Below, in pieces: positions 44,311 to 53,003 of a stretch of DNA of 64,000 bases. The position numbers were made by a program, and so were the translations under genes. The stretch is from Haloarcula limicola. Its GTDB lineage: Archaea > Halobacteriota > Halobacteria > Halobacteriales > Haloarculaceae. Below the pieces are notes generated by a model that did not search any database, was not told the DNA's origin, and saw only the letters and a program-made list of their open reading frames with translations. How positions within the stretch are numbered: position 1 is the first letter of the stretch; the number at the start of each line of letters is the position of its first letter. The stretch covers positions 1,758,933-1,822,932 of the forward strand of contig NZ_WRXM01000001.1 in the NCBI RefSeq assembly GCF_010119205.1, in the 5' to 3' direction.

Positions 44311-45246
44311 ATGCACGTGTTGGTGACCGGCGCGACGGGGTTCGTGGGGGGGCACCTCGTCCCCGCGCTCCGCGCCGCCGGCCACGACGTCCGCGCCCTC
44401 GTCAGGGACCCGTCGGCGTACGACGCGCCCGAGGGCGTCGAGGTGGTGTGCGGCGACCTGCTGGAACCGGAAAGTCTCGACGCCGCCCTCGACGGGATAG
44501 ACGCAGCGTACTACCTCGTCCACTCCATGCGGTCCGGTCCCGACTACGTCGAGCGCGACCGGCGGGCCGCGACGAACTTCCGGGCCGCCGCCGATTCGGC
44601 GGGCCTCGACCGCGTCGTCTACCTCTCCGGCCTCGGCGAGGACGACGAGCTTCGGTCGGCGCACCTGCGTTCGCGCCGCGAGGTGGAGTACCTGCTCGGC
44701 GAGGGGCGCTACGACCTGACGACGCTTCGGGCGGCCATCATCATCGGGACCGGCAGCGCCAGTTTCCGCCTCGTCCGCGAACTGGCCGAGCGCCTCCCGG
44801 TGATGTTCACCCCGCGCTGGGTCCGGACCGACTGTCACCCGATCGCCATCGCGGACGTGGTCGAGTACCTCCTCGGCGTCCTCGATGACCCGGCGACGGC
44901 GGGGGAGACGTACGAGATCGGCGGGCCGGAGGTGTTGACCTACGCCGAGATACTTCGACGGACCGGCGAAGTGATGCACGGCGTCGAGCCGCGCGTCGTC
45001 CCGATTCCGATACTGAGTCCGCGCCTCTCCGCGTGGAGCATCGGGCTCGTGACGGACGTGCCCTCGACCGTCGCTCGGCCGCTCATCGACGGCCTGAACA
45101 CGCCCGTCGTCGCGACCGACGACGCCATCGAAGGGCGTATCTCGGTCTCGCTGACGCCGTTCGAGACGGCCGTCGAGCGGGCGCTCGCCGGGACGCGGCC
45201 GGACGCCGTGAGGCGGGCGGTCGCCGCCGCCGGTGACTCCCGATGA
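44311..45246 (+). CDS. NmrA/atypical SDR-like NAD(P)-binding protein
   Basis: The 311-residue protein opens MHVLVTGATGFVGGHL with the TGxxGxxG nucleotide loop, then DGIDAAYYLVHSM and VVYLSGLGE. The classical Tyr-x3-Lys of catalytic SDRs is not evident, so it may be an NmrA-like sensor or an epimerase-type enzyme. The next gene overlaps its stop by ATGA. Confidence 0.8.
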   Translation: MHVLVTGATGFVGGHLVPALRAAGHDVRALVRDPSAYDAPEGVEVVCGDLLEPESLDAALDGIDAAYYLVHSMRSGPDYVERDRRAATNFRAAADSAGLDRVVYLSGLGEDDELRSAHLRSRREVEYLLGEGRYDLTTLRAAIIIGTGSASFRLVRELAERLPVMFTPRWVRTDCHPIAIADVVEYLLGVLDDPATAGETYEIGGPEVLTYAEILRRTGEVMHGVEPRVVPIPILSPRLSAWSIGLVTDVPSTVARPLIDGLNTPVVATDDAIEGRISVSLTPFETAVERALAGTRPDAVRRAVAAAGDSR

Positions 45247-45977
45247 GCGGCGAGAGCCCACCGCCCGAGTACGGCGAGACGTGGGTGTACGAGAGCATCG
45301 TCAAGGCGCTTCCGGGGATCGATATACCCACGTGGGCGGCGCTCGCCATCCAACTGGTCGTCTTCGAGGTGGCCGTCGTCGCGATGGCGTGGTACTACGA
45401 CGTCTGGAACGCCGCCGTCGCCGCGACGGCGGTCATCTTCGTCGCCACCGTCGGGAGCATCGAGATGCTGCGTATCAGCACGCTCGTCCGCCGCATCGAC
45501 GTGCCGCCGACGTACAGCGCGCTCCTGTTCTCCTCGAACATGGAGGTCGTGCTGTCGGTGCTCGCCTACATCGCCATGTTGACCCACCTGTTCGTCTTCG
45601 ACCCGCAGGTGTCCGAGACGCCGCTCGTCACGACGCTGTTCGGCCCGGAGCCGCCGGTGTTGGTGGTGTATCTGACCTTGCTCATCCTCTGGGACGTCTG
45701 CTATCGCATCGGCACCGGGTGGTGGGCCAGCATCACCGGGCTCTGGCGGTCGCTGCGCTTTCGCTTCGAACCCGAGACGGCGCGGGTGTTCCAGCGCGCC
45801 GACGTCGAGACGTGGGGCTTCGGCGTCCTGCAGCTCGTCTTGCTCCCGTTCGTCTTAGACCAACCGGTCCTGCTGGCGTCGTTACTCGCACACGTCGCCG
45901 CGGTGACGGTCGTGACGGCCGTCTCCGTGACGCTGCTACAGGTCCGGTCGCGAGAACCCGACGCTACTCGGAGTTGA
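45243..45977 (+). CDS. Multi-helix membrane protein of unknown function
   Basis: The 244-residue protein is coupled to the upstream SDR-like gene by an ATGA overlap. Five or six hydrophobic helices are seen (about 29-52, 57-75, 95-118, 137-153, 199-214, 216-235), with a charged loop RSLRFRFEPETARVFQRADVE. It may act with the SDR in lipid or quinone metabolism, though this is inference. Its end overlaps the converging DUF5786 gene by 14 bases. Confidence 0.6.
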   Translation: MSGESPPPEYGETWVYESIVKALPGIDIPTWAALAIQLVVFEVAVVAMAWYYDVWNAAVAATAVIFVATVGSIEMLRISTLVRRIDVPPTYSALLFSSNMEVVLSVLAYIAMLTHLFVFDPQVSETPLVTTLFGPEPPVLVVYLTLLILWDVCYRIGTGWWASITGLWRSLRFRFEPETARVFQRADVETWGFGVLQLVLLPFVLDQPVLLASLLAHVAAVTVVTAVSVTLLQVRSREPDATRS

Positions 45978-46137
45978 TCTGTTTGAACTGGTCGAGTAGC
46001 TCCTCGGTAGACTCCTCGTCGCCGTAGGTGACGGTCCCGTGATACGCTGTCCGGTCGTCGTCGTCGGACGTGTCGACCTCGGTGTTCTTGCGCTCACGGC
46101 GTTCGTGTTCGTCGTCGTCATACGCTCCCATAGACAT
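45964..46137 (-). CDS. Haloarchaeal DUF5786-like small protein
   Basis: The frame starts at ATG 46137 (or ATG 46131) and ends TAG at 45964-45966, giving 57 residues. It begins MSMGAYDDDEHERRERKN and ends ELLDQFKQINSE, with an acidic middle including YHGTVTYG. I recognise it as a small haloarchaeal family of unknown function. It overlaps the tail of the converging membrane protein gene. A 9-base inverted repeat lies just upstream. Confidence 0.7.
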   Translation of the reverse strand: MSMGAYDDDEHERRERKNTEVDTSDDDDRTAYHGTVTYGDEESTEELLDQFKQINSE

Positions 46138-46140
46138 AGG

Positions 46141-46166
46141 TTACCACACTCAAACTTGCGTGGTAA
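46141..46166. promoter_or_regulatory. Inverted repeat upstream of the DUF5786 gene (possible operator)
   Basis: TTACCAC (46141-46147) and GTGGTAA (46160-46166) are perfect inverse arms around a 12-base spacer. The repeat lies 3 bases before the minus-strand start, where TATA-bound polymerase would sit, so a repressor site is plausible. Confidence 0.4.
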
Positions 46167-46293
46167 TACGTATCAATGTAACGGTCGTGGAAGAATGGGC
46201 GATACAGCGCCTATATACCGACTATATCCCCGTTTCGGCCCGTCTTTCCGGTCAAGCGGAACGCACAAGGTCACGGGCCGACTAGGGAGCGAC

Positions 46294-47268
46294 GTGGCAG
46301 GCCCGCTCCGATTTCGCTACTCGACCGACCGCTGGAACGCCGACCGCGTTCGGCGTGACCTCCTCTCCCCGCTCGACGACACCTTCGGGGCCGAACTGAA
46401 CGGTCCCTGGTTCGCGCCGCCCGAGGGATGGGCCGCCAGGCGGCTGGAGATGGACAACGGCGACCTCGCGCTGTTCTGCTGGAACGGCGACGAGGCCTAC
46501 TGGCTCGGCAACACCGAGACGCCCGAGACGCTCTGGCGCACGGAGAAGTACACCTTCGAGGAGTCGCCCGACGCCGTCTCGGAGTGGGGCCAGCGCGAAC
46601 TGCTCGCCCAGCTGGAGGTCGAGGACCCGTGGCTCACCGAGTACGACCACCTCTCGCGGTTCTTCCTCCCGGTCTTCCTCTCGAAGGACGGCCGCGACTC
46701 CACGCGGACCTTCTTCCGGGACCACGCCGGGGGGTTCCCCGACGCCGACCGCGAGGCAGGCCTCGCCTTCTACGACGACTTCCTCGGCACCGGCGTCTTC
46801 GACGCCCACCGCTACACGATGGCGAGCAAGCTCGGCACCAGCGACGGATTCGACCTCTCGCGGATGCAGGCGACGATGGGCGAGTTCAACGCCGCGAAAC
46901 TGCTCGTCGACGCCGGCAGCGAGATCGAACCGGAGGTCGAACTCGGCTCGGGTCACTCCGTGGACTTCCGAGTCGAGGACACCCTCGTCGAAGTGACGCG
47001 CCCCCGGCCGCCCGCTCGTCGGCAGGCCGACACCGCCATCGGTGCGCTGAAGGCCTCCGGCGACGCCAAGACCCGCGACCAACTGGCCGCCCACCCCGGT
47101 GCGGTGCTCGTGGTCGACTGCTCGTCCTTCCACGACGACGAGTGGCGACGGGTCCTGGGCGAACGCCCCGGCGTCGGCTACGAACCGCTCGTCGCGTTCC
47201 GCTACCGTCCGGACGGCACCGTCGAGGGGTACTCACACGGCTCGGTGCCGTTCCCGCTCCCGTTCTGA
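46294..47268 (+). CDS. Haloarchaeal DUF5784-like protein
   Basis: The GTG at 46294 gives 324 residues starting MAGPLRFRYSTDRWNADRVRRDLL. The protein is soluble and acidic. The C-terminal part, with SGHSVDFRVEDTLVEVTRP and AVLVVDCSSFHDDE, looks nuclease-like: an E/D-rich strand pattern with a later QADTAIGALKASGDAKTRDQLA helix, reminiscent of PD-(D/E)XK folds. That is weak inference. The family is haloarchaea-specific. AT-rich TATATACC and TATATCC motifs lie about 65 bases upstream. Confidence 0.65.
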   Translation: MAGPLRFRYSTDRWNADRVRRDLLSPLDDTFGAELNGPWFAPPEGWAARRLEMDNGDLALFCWNGDEAYWLGNTETPETLWRTEKYTFEESPDAVSEWGQRELLAQLEVEDPWLTEYDHLSRFFLPVFLSKDGRDSTRTFFRDHAGGFPDADREAGLAFYDDFLGTGVFDAHRYTMASKLGTSDGFDLSRMQATMGEFNAAKLLVDAGSEIEPEVELGSGHSVDFRVEDTLVEVTRPRPPARRQADTAIGALKASGDAKTRDQLAAHPGAVLVVDCSSFHDDEWRRVLGERPGVGYEPLVAFRYRPDGTVEGYSHGSVPFPLPF

Positions 47269-47300
47269 GAAGCCGCGCGGAACCGCGTTCGCAAGTCCCG

Positions 47301-48788
47301 TCAGTCGTCGGCGATGGCCGGTTCGGCGTCCGTCCGCGGGTCGGCCTCGCGCCACGTCCCCCGCAGGAACCACGCCAGCGCGATGCCGGCGGCGAGCACG
47401 TTCGAGACGCCGAACGAGAGCCAGATTCCCTGTTCCGCGAGCGACGCCGCGAAGAGGTCGACGACCCACTCCCCGAGCCACGCCGGCACCGCGACCGGCC
47501 GGGAGGCGACCCAGGCGATCGGCAGGCGGATGACGCCGAGCATCAGCACGGCCAGCGCCGCCGACACGAGCGTCTTGCCCGCTCCTCGGAATCCGCCGGA
47601 ATAGGCCCGGATGATGCCGATGAATCCGAAGGTCGGGGCGACCCACTGGAGGAACTCCGCGCCGATCCCGACCACGTCGGGGTCGTCGCTGAACACGCCG
47701 ACGACCGCCGGCGCGGCGAAGATGGTGACGACGCCGATGGCGGTGAGGACGACGAAGGAGAACTTCGCCGCGAAGTGGTTCGCCTCCGCGGCGCGGTCGG
47801 GGCGGTCCGCCCCGAGGTTCTGGCCGGTCATCGTCTCGACGCCCCGGTCCATGGCGATGGCGGGCATGAACACCAGCGAGAACACGCGGATGCCGACGCC
47901 GAAGGCGGCGACGACGGTGACCGAGAACGTCCCGACGATGAACAGCATCGCGTTGACCGACAGCGCCCGCCCGGTCCCCTCGACGGAGGCCGGGACGCCC
48001 AGCCGCAGTAGCTTCCCGAGGTACTCGAAGTCCGGCACCATGTCGCCCGGCCGGACGCGGATGCCGCGGTTCCCCCGCAGCATGATGGCGACGCCGACGG
48101 CGAAGGCCAGTCCCCGCGAGAAGACGGTGGCGACGGCCGCGCCGACGACGCCCAGTTCGGGGAGCGGCCCCCACCCGAAGATGAGGAACGGGTCCAGGGC
48201 GATGTTGAGGAGGACGGTGCCGAACATCACGAGCATCGGCGTGATCGTGTCGCCGGACCCGCGCATCAGCGAGATGAACACGAAGAAGCCGAACATCGTC
48301 GAGAGGCCCAACGAGACGACCTGCAGGTAACCCGTCGCGCCGGGTAGGATCTGCTGTGAGGCCCCCAGAAGCGACAGGAAGTCCTTGACGAAGAAGAAGC
48401 CGACCGCGCCCAGTAGCAGCGACGCCGTGACCGCGAAAGTGAGCGTCTGCGAGGCGGCGTACTCCGCTTTCTCCGGTTCGTCGGCCCCGGTGTGCTGGGC
48501 GACGAGAACGCTACCGGCCACCGACAGGCCCATCCCCAGCGAGATGAGCAGGAAGATCATCGGGAACGCGAAGGAGATGGCCGCCAGCGCCGTCGTGCTG
48601 TACTGGCCCAGCCAGAACGTGTCGGCGAGGTTGTACGCGACCTGTAGCAGGTTCGTCACGACGATGGGAAAGGAGAGATAGAGCAGCGGCTTCCCGATTG
48701 GGCCGCTCGTGAGGTCCAACTCCTCCTGGCCCTTGAACAGCGCCCCGACGCGTTCGGCGAGGGCCCGCACTCCATCGCGGGCCGTCAC
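47301..48788 (-). CDS. MATE-family efflux transporter (copy 1)
   Basis: The 495-residue protein has twelve predicted helices in two homologous halves. SFPIVVTNLLQVAYNLADTFWL opens the first, and GVPASVEGTGRALS begins the second. MATE proteins expel cationic drugs or metabolites in exchange for sodium or protons. The N-terminal 30 residues are a cytoplasmic lead-in. A TetR-family gene lies just upstream on the same strand and probably controls it. Confidence 0.9.
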   Translation of the reverse strand: MTARDGVRALAERVGALFKGQEELDLTSGPIGKPLLYLSFPIVVTNLLQVAYNLADTFWLGQYSTTALAAISFAFPMIFLLISLGMGLSVAGSVLVAQHTGADEPEKAEYAASQTLTFAVTASLLLGAVGFFFVKDFLSLLGASQQILPGATGYLQVVSLGLSTMFGFFVFISLMRGSGDTITPMLVMFGTVLLNIALDPFLIFGWGPLPELGVVGAAVATVFSRGLAFAVGVAIMLRGNRGIRVRPGDMVPDFEYLGKLLRLGVPASVEGTGRALSVNAMLFIVGTFSVTVVAAFGVGIRVFSLVFMPAIAMDRGVETMTGQNLGADRPDRAAEANHFAAKFSFVVLTAIGVVTIFAAPAVVGVFSDDPDVVGIGAEFLQWVAPTFGFIGIIRAYSGGFRGAGKTLVSAALAVLMLGVIRLPIAWVASRPVAVPAWLGEWVVDLFAASLAEQGIWLSFGVSNVLAAGIALAWFLRGTWREADPRTDAEPAIADD

Positions 48789-48860
48789 GGTTCGGTCCCC
48801 CGTGTGTGCCCGGTCACGGTTCGGCTCCCCGTTCGCGTCCGGCCCCCCGTGTGCGCGCGG

Positions 48861-49460
48861 TCACGTCTCGACCTCCCGCGTGCGGTCCGTGAGGAGGTGC
48901 GTCTCGACGTACTCCGTGAGCATCCGCCGGGTGCACTCGACCGAGCGCCCCGAGGTGACGCGCTCGGTGGCCGCGCCGGTCAGCACCGTCACGAGGAAGC
49001 GGGCGGTGTCCTCGGCGTCCATCTCCGGGTCGAAGGTCCCGTCCTCGACGCCCGCTTCGAGGATCGCCTCCAGTTCGCCCGCGAGGTACTCGTCGAACTC
49101 CGTCAGGCGCTCGCGGAACCCCGGCTCGTAGGGTGCCTGTGCGCGGATCTCGAGGATCGCGGTCCCGAACTGCTCGCTGTCGTCGTCCGGTCTGTCGAGC
49201 ACCGCGTCGACGAACGCGACCAGCCGCTCGTAGGCGTTCTCGCCGGCGACGCCCGACGTGCGCTCGACGAAGCCGTCGTAGAGATATTCCAGAAAGGCAC
49301 ACAGCAGGTCGTGTTTGCTGTCGTAGTGGTAATGTAGCGCCGCCTTGCTCTTTCCCGACTCGTCCGCGATGTCCTGCATCGTCAGATCGGCGTATCCGTT
49401 GGCACAGAGGGCGCGGTACGTCGCGGCCATGATCTCTTCGCCGGTGTCGCCGTCGCTCAT
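48861..49460 (-). CDS. TetR/AcrR-family regulator
   Basis: The ATG at 49460 gives 199 residues; a GTG two codons upstream is an alternative. The HTH is LTMQDIADESGKSKAALHYHYDSK, followed by a ligand-binding helical domain. It lies 72 bases upstream of the MATE gene. A TGAC-N6-GTCA-type palindrome is found 15 bases before the start, suggesting autoregulation and control of the pump. Its inducing ligand is unknown. Confidence 0.85.
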   Translation of the reverse strand: MSDGDTGEEIMAATYRALCANGYADLTMQDIADESGKSKAALHYHYDSKHDLLCAFLEYLYDGFVERTSGVAGENAYERLVAFVDAVLDRPDDDSEQFGTAILEIRAQAPYEPGFRERLTEFDEYLAGELEAILEAGVEDGTFDPEMDAEDTARFLVTVLTGAATERVTSGRSVECTRRMLTEYVETHLLTDRTREVET

Positions 49461-49474
49461 TACCACTCACTAGC

Positions 49475-49488
49475 TGACCAGCCAGTCA
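49475..49488. promoter_or_regulatory. Palindrome upstream of the TetR gene (probable operator)
   Basis: TGACCAGCCAGTCA has TGAC and GTCA arms around six bases, resembling TetR operators. It is placed across the expected transcript start of the TetR gene. Confidence 0.5.
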
Positions 49489-49538
49489 AGTAGCCGTCGG
49501 TTCGCCCGACTCGCGGACGTCCGAACCGGAGAACCCCC

Positions 49539-49994
49539 CTATTCGAGGTCGAGGTCGAACTGCTCGTTCTCGCTGGCCGTGTTCAACACGACCGACGTGT
49601 TCGACTCCTTGATCTCGGGGTCGGTCAGCAGCTCCTTGATCTGGGCGTTCATCCCGTCCGTATCGGAGAACTTCCCGATGGCGATGATGTCGTAGTCGCC
49701 GGTGACCTCGTAGACCGAGACCATCTGCTTGTGGTTCCTGAGACTCTCCGTCACGTCCGGGAGCGAGGACCCCTCGACTTTCAGCTGGATGATGGCCGTC
49801 ACGTCGTATCCCAGCGCGCCGTAATCGACTTTCGGTGTGTAGCCGTTGATGATCCCGTCGTCCTCTAGGTCCGAGAGGTGGTTCGAGACCGTCGTCACGG
49901 AGACGTCTAAGTCCTCACCGAGGCTTCGCAGGCTCGCGCGGCCGTCCCCCAGAAGGGCATTCACCAACTCACGGTCGAGATTTTCGTACGTCAT
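49539..49994 (-). CDS. lrp: Lrp/AsnC-family regulator
   Basis: The 151-residue protein has a N-terminal HTH ([35 protein letters not shown]) and a C-terminal RAM-type domain [11 protein letters not shown] and DIIAIGKF, which binds amino acids. It is divergent from glnA, sharing a 126-base control region; haloarchaeal Lrp is known to influence glnA. ATG at 49994 is used rather than a GTG nine bases upstream. Confidence 0.88.
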   Translation of the reverse strand: MTYENLDRELVNALLGDGRASLRSLGEDLDVSVTTVSNHLSDLEDDGIINGYTPKVDYGALGYDVTAIIQLKVEGSSLPDVTESLRNHKQMVSVYEVTGDYDIIAIGKFSDTDGMNAQIKELLTDPEIKESNTSVVLNTASENEQFDLDLE

Positions 49995-50020
49995 TACACC
50001 CACACAGTAGCTCGGGGGAT

Positions 50021-50030
50021 TAGAATTTTA
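50021..50030 (-). promoter_or_regulatory. TATA-like element of lrp
   Basis: On the minus strand TAAAATTCTA is centred about 31 bases before the lrp start, within the shared lrp-glnA control region. Confidence 0.5.
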
Positions 50031-50083
50031 CGAATGTCCAACTGCGTGCGGGGAGTGCGGAATCTTTGCGCAAAACGGCAGGG

Positions 50084-50091
50084 TTTTAGTA
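50084..50091 (+). promoter_or_regulatory. TATA-like element of glnA
   Basis: TTTTAGTA is centred about 33 bases before the glnA ATG at 50121, giving a leader of only a few bases. Confidence 0.5.
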
Positions 50092-50120
50092 GTAGCACCA
50101 CTCCTACTCGGTGTTCAAAG

Positions 50121-51476
50121 ATGACAAGCGAACTCTCAGACGAGGCACAGAGCGTACTCGACGAGATCGAAGAGCAGAACGTCGACTTCCTCCGGCTGCA
50201 GTTCACGGACATCCTCGGGACGGTCAAGAACGTCTCCATCACGGCGGACCAGGCCGAGAAGGCCTTCAGCGAAGGCATCTACTTCGACGGCTCCTCCATC
50301 GACGGCTTCGTTCGCATCCAGGAGTCGGACATGCGTCTCGAACCCGACCCCGAGACCTTCGCCGTCCTCCCGTGGCGCGAGAACGTCGAGGGGGGTTCCA
50401 GCGCTCGCCTCATCTGTGACGTCTTCGATACGTCGACCGGCCAGCCGTTCTCCGGCGACCCGCGCGGCGTCCTCAAGCGGGCCATCGACCGCGCCGAGGA
50501 GATGGGTTACACCGTCAACGCCGCCCCCGAACCGGAGTTCTTCCTCTTCGAGGAGGACGAGGACGGCCACGCCACGACGAAGACCAACGACGCCGGCGGC
50601 TACTTCGACCTCGCGCCGAAGGACCTCGCGAGCGACGTCCGCCGCGACATCATCTACGGCCTCGAAGCGATGGACTTCGACATCGAGGCCTCCCACCACG
50701 AGGTCGCACAGGGCCAGCACGAGATCAACTTCACGTACGACGACGCCCTGTCGACGGCCGACAACGTCGCCACCTTCCGCTCGGTCGTCCGGGCCATCGC
50801 GGCCGAACACGACCTGCACGCGACGTTCATGCCCAAGCCCATCGCCCGCATCAACGGGTCGGGCATGCACACGCACATGTCGCTGTTCACCGAGGACGGC
50901 GAGAACGCCTTCCACGACGACGACGACGAGTTCAACCTGAGCGAGACGGCCAAGAGCTTCACCGCCGGCATCCTCGAACACGCGCCCGCCATCACCGCCG
51001 TCGCCAACCCGACGGTCAACTCCTACAAGCGCCTGGTCCCCGGCTACGAGGCCCCCGTCTACGTCGCCTGGTCCGACCGCAACCGCTCGGCGCTCATCCG
51101 CAAGCCGGCCGCCCGCACGCCGGCCGCCTCGCGCGTCGAACTCCGCTCGCCGGACCCGTCCTGTAACCCCTACCTCATGTTCGCGGCGATGATCCACGCC
51201 GGTCTGGACGGCATCGAACAGGACATGGAGTGCGAGGACCCGGTCCGCGAGAACATCTACGAGTTCGACGAGGAGAAGCGCGAGGAGTACGGCATCCAGA
51301 CGCTCCCGAGCAACCTCGGCGAGGCCATCGACGCCCTCGAAGCCGACGAGACCGTCCAGGACGCGCTGGGCGAACACGTCTACGAGAACTTCGTCGAGGC
51401 CAAGCGCCAGGAGTTCCAGGAGTACCTCGTCGACGTCTCCGACTGGGAACTCGAACAGTACCTCGAGAAGTTCTGA
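50121..51476 (+). CDS. glnA: Glutamine synthetase, type I
   Basis: The 451-residue enzyme joins ammonium to glutamate using ATP in the cytoplasm. Motifs are [11 protein letters not shown] (N-terminal beta-grasp), PEPEFFLF and [13 protein letters not shown] (metal ligands), [10 protein letters not shown], and [11 protein letters not shown] at the substrate arginines. The ATG at 50121 fits the promoter; an upstream in-frame start at 50034 is not needed. The transcript probably also depends on the divergent Lrp. Confidence 0.96.
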   Translation: MTSELSDEAQSVLDEIEEQNVDFLRLQFTDILGTVKNVSITADQAEKAFSEGIYFDGSSIDGFVRIQESDMRLEPDPETFAVLPWRENVEGGSSARLICDVFDTSTGQPFSGDPRGVLKRAIDRAEEMGYTVNAAPEPEFFLFEEDEDGHATTKTNDAGGYFDLAPKDLASDVRRDIIYGLEAMDFDIEASHHEVAQGQHEINFTYDDALSTADNVATFRSVVRAIAAEHDLHATFMPKPIARINGSGMHTHMSLFTEDGENAFHDDDDEFNLSETAKSFTAGILEHAPAITAVANPTVNSYKRLVPGYEAPVYVAWSDRNRSALIRKPAARTPAASRVELRSPDPSCNPYLMFAAMIHAGLDGIEQDMECEDPVRENIYEFDEEKREEYGIQTLPSNLGEAIDALEADETVQDALGEHVYENFVEAKRQEFQEYLVDVSDWELEQYLEKF

Positions 51477-51646
51477 GCGGCCGACACTCGTTCTCTCTTT
51501 TCAGTCCCGCGTAGCGACGGTCACGCGGGCATGCATCGACTGTTGCGGACTACTATAGAGGCCGTCGAGTCGGATACCGAACGCGGAGAAGACCGTGACT
51601 GCGTGAGGGGCGCTCGACAGCACGTCGGCGATGCCGACGCCTCGCA

Positions 51647-52906
51647 TCAGCTCCGCCAGTCGCGGACCCGGTCGATGACCCGTCCGGGCAGTCCCGTCGC
51701 GCGGAAGGTGATCCCGGTCAGTAGCATCATCACGTACAGCCCGAGCGTCGAGAGCCAGACCACCAGCATCGAGAGGACCGCCCACAGCCCCGAGAGCCAG
51801 TAGAACGCGGCCATCGTCATCACCGTGCCGTACAGTAACACGACGTACGGACCCCAGCCGCGGGCGTGGCCCCGGCGCATCCGCCGACGGACGTACCGGC
51901 GGAGGTCCTCCCTGACCTCGTCGCGGTGGAGGGTCCGGTCCTCGACGTCGTCGCGGAACGACTCGAACTCCTCGCGCAGCTGGGCGAGTTCCTCGTCGGA
52001 CAGGTCCTCGACACCGCGCTCGCGGGAGCCAGTCGTGCTCGCCCCGTCTGGCGGTGGCGTCTCACCGGATGCTCGGTCGGCGTCCTCACTCATCGCTCTG
52101 CCGGAACGTCGGGTCGGTTCCTGTTGTAGTTGCCGGTCCGGGACGCCGGCCAGCACCGCGTTGAGCGCCGCCCCCACGAGCAGGATCTGGCCGGCGAAGT
52201 AGAACCACGTCACCAGCAGGAGCACGCCGCCGATGACGCCGTAGAGCTGGAAGCTCCCCGCGGCGGCGGCGTAGACGCCGAACCCCGTCGCCAACACGGT
52301 CCAGCCGAGGGCGGCGAACGCCGAGCCCGGAACGGCCTCCCGGATCGTCAGTCTGTGGTCCGGAAAGACGTAGTACAGCGGGAGGAACGCGACGGTGAGT
52401 ATCGGGACCAGCGCGAGTCCGGAGAGCGCTACCTCGACGCCGAACAGCCCCCCGAGCGAGGCGATAACCGCGAGCCCAACGAGCGCCAGTCCGATGCCGA
52501 ACAGCGCCGACAGCGCGTCCGTGATAGAGTCGAGGAACGTGTTCGCCTCGGTCGTCCCGTACATCCGCGAGAAGGCCACGTCGAGACCGCGAAGCACCTT
52601 GAGCGTGCCCCAGACGGTCGTCGCGAGCCCCAGCACCGTCGCTCCGCCCCGCCCGACGGCGCTGGTGAGCGCGTCCGCAAGCAGTTCGGCCGCCGTCGGC
52701 GACAGCGCGTCCCCGACGGCCGCGACGACCCGCGCTGCGAACGCCTCGCCGCCGAAGAAGGAGCCGACGACGAGCGAGAGGAGGAGAAACGGCAACAGCG
52801 AGACGAACATGTAGTAGGCGATGCCGGCCGCCAGAAACGACACCTGCTGTTCCCGGACTGTGCGAACGAGGTCGCGGACGACGGAGACGGCGCGGTTGCT
52901 GGCCAC
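51647..52906 (-). CDS. YihY/BrkB-family membrane protein with C-terminal extension
   Basis: Residues 1-260 form the six-helix YihY/BrkB core (QVSFLAAGIAYYMFVSLLPF; VWGTLKVLRGLDVAFSRMYG). The remaining 160 residues add an acidic linker starting at SEDADRASGE, a charged helix region VEDLSDEELAQLREEFESF, and two further helices. The extension looks like a separate haloarchaeal module fused in frame; an internal ATG near 52093 could be an alternative start. Function of BrkB-like proteins is unsettled. Confidence 0.8.
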   Translation of the reverse strand: MASNRAVSVVRDLVRTVREQQVSFLAAGIAYYMFVSLLPFLLLSLVVGSFFGGEAFAARVVAAVGDALSPTAAELLADALTSAVGRGGATVLGLATTVWGTLKVLRGLDVAFSRMYGTTEANTFLDSITDALSALFGIGLALVGLAVIASLGGLFGVEVALSGLALVPILTVAFLPLYYVFPDHRLTIREAVPGSAFAALGWTVLATGFGVYAAAAGSFQLYGVIGGVLLLVTWFYFAGQILLVGAALNAVLAGVPDRQLQQEPTRRSGRAMSEDADRASGETPPPDGASTTGSRERGVEDLSDEELAQLREEFESFRDDVEDRTLHRDEVREDLRRYVRRRMRRGHARGWGPYVVLLYGTVMTMAAFYWLSGLWAVLSMLVVWLSTLGLYVMMLLTGITFRATGLPGRVIDRVRDWRS

Positions 52907-53003
52907 GACGGGAGGTGGGACGGGCGCTACATATACCTCGTCGCTGCGTGATACTCGGCGAGCGCGACGGCGGGCGGTCAGTCGTTTCGCGGACGCCGGA
53001 GGT

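Noticed and set aside
50136..51377. A 413-codon frame opposite glnA
   Set aside because: Antisense shadow with Val/Asp/Gly-rich composition; the plus strand codes a complete glutamine synthetase.
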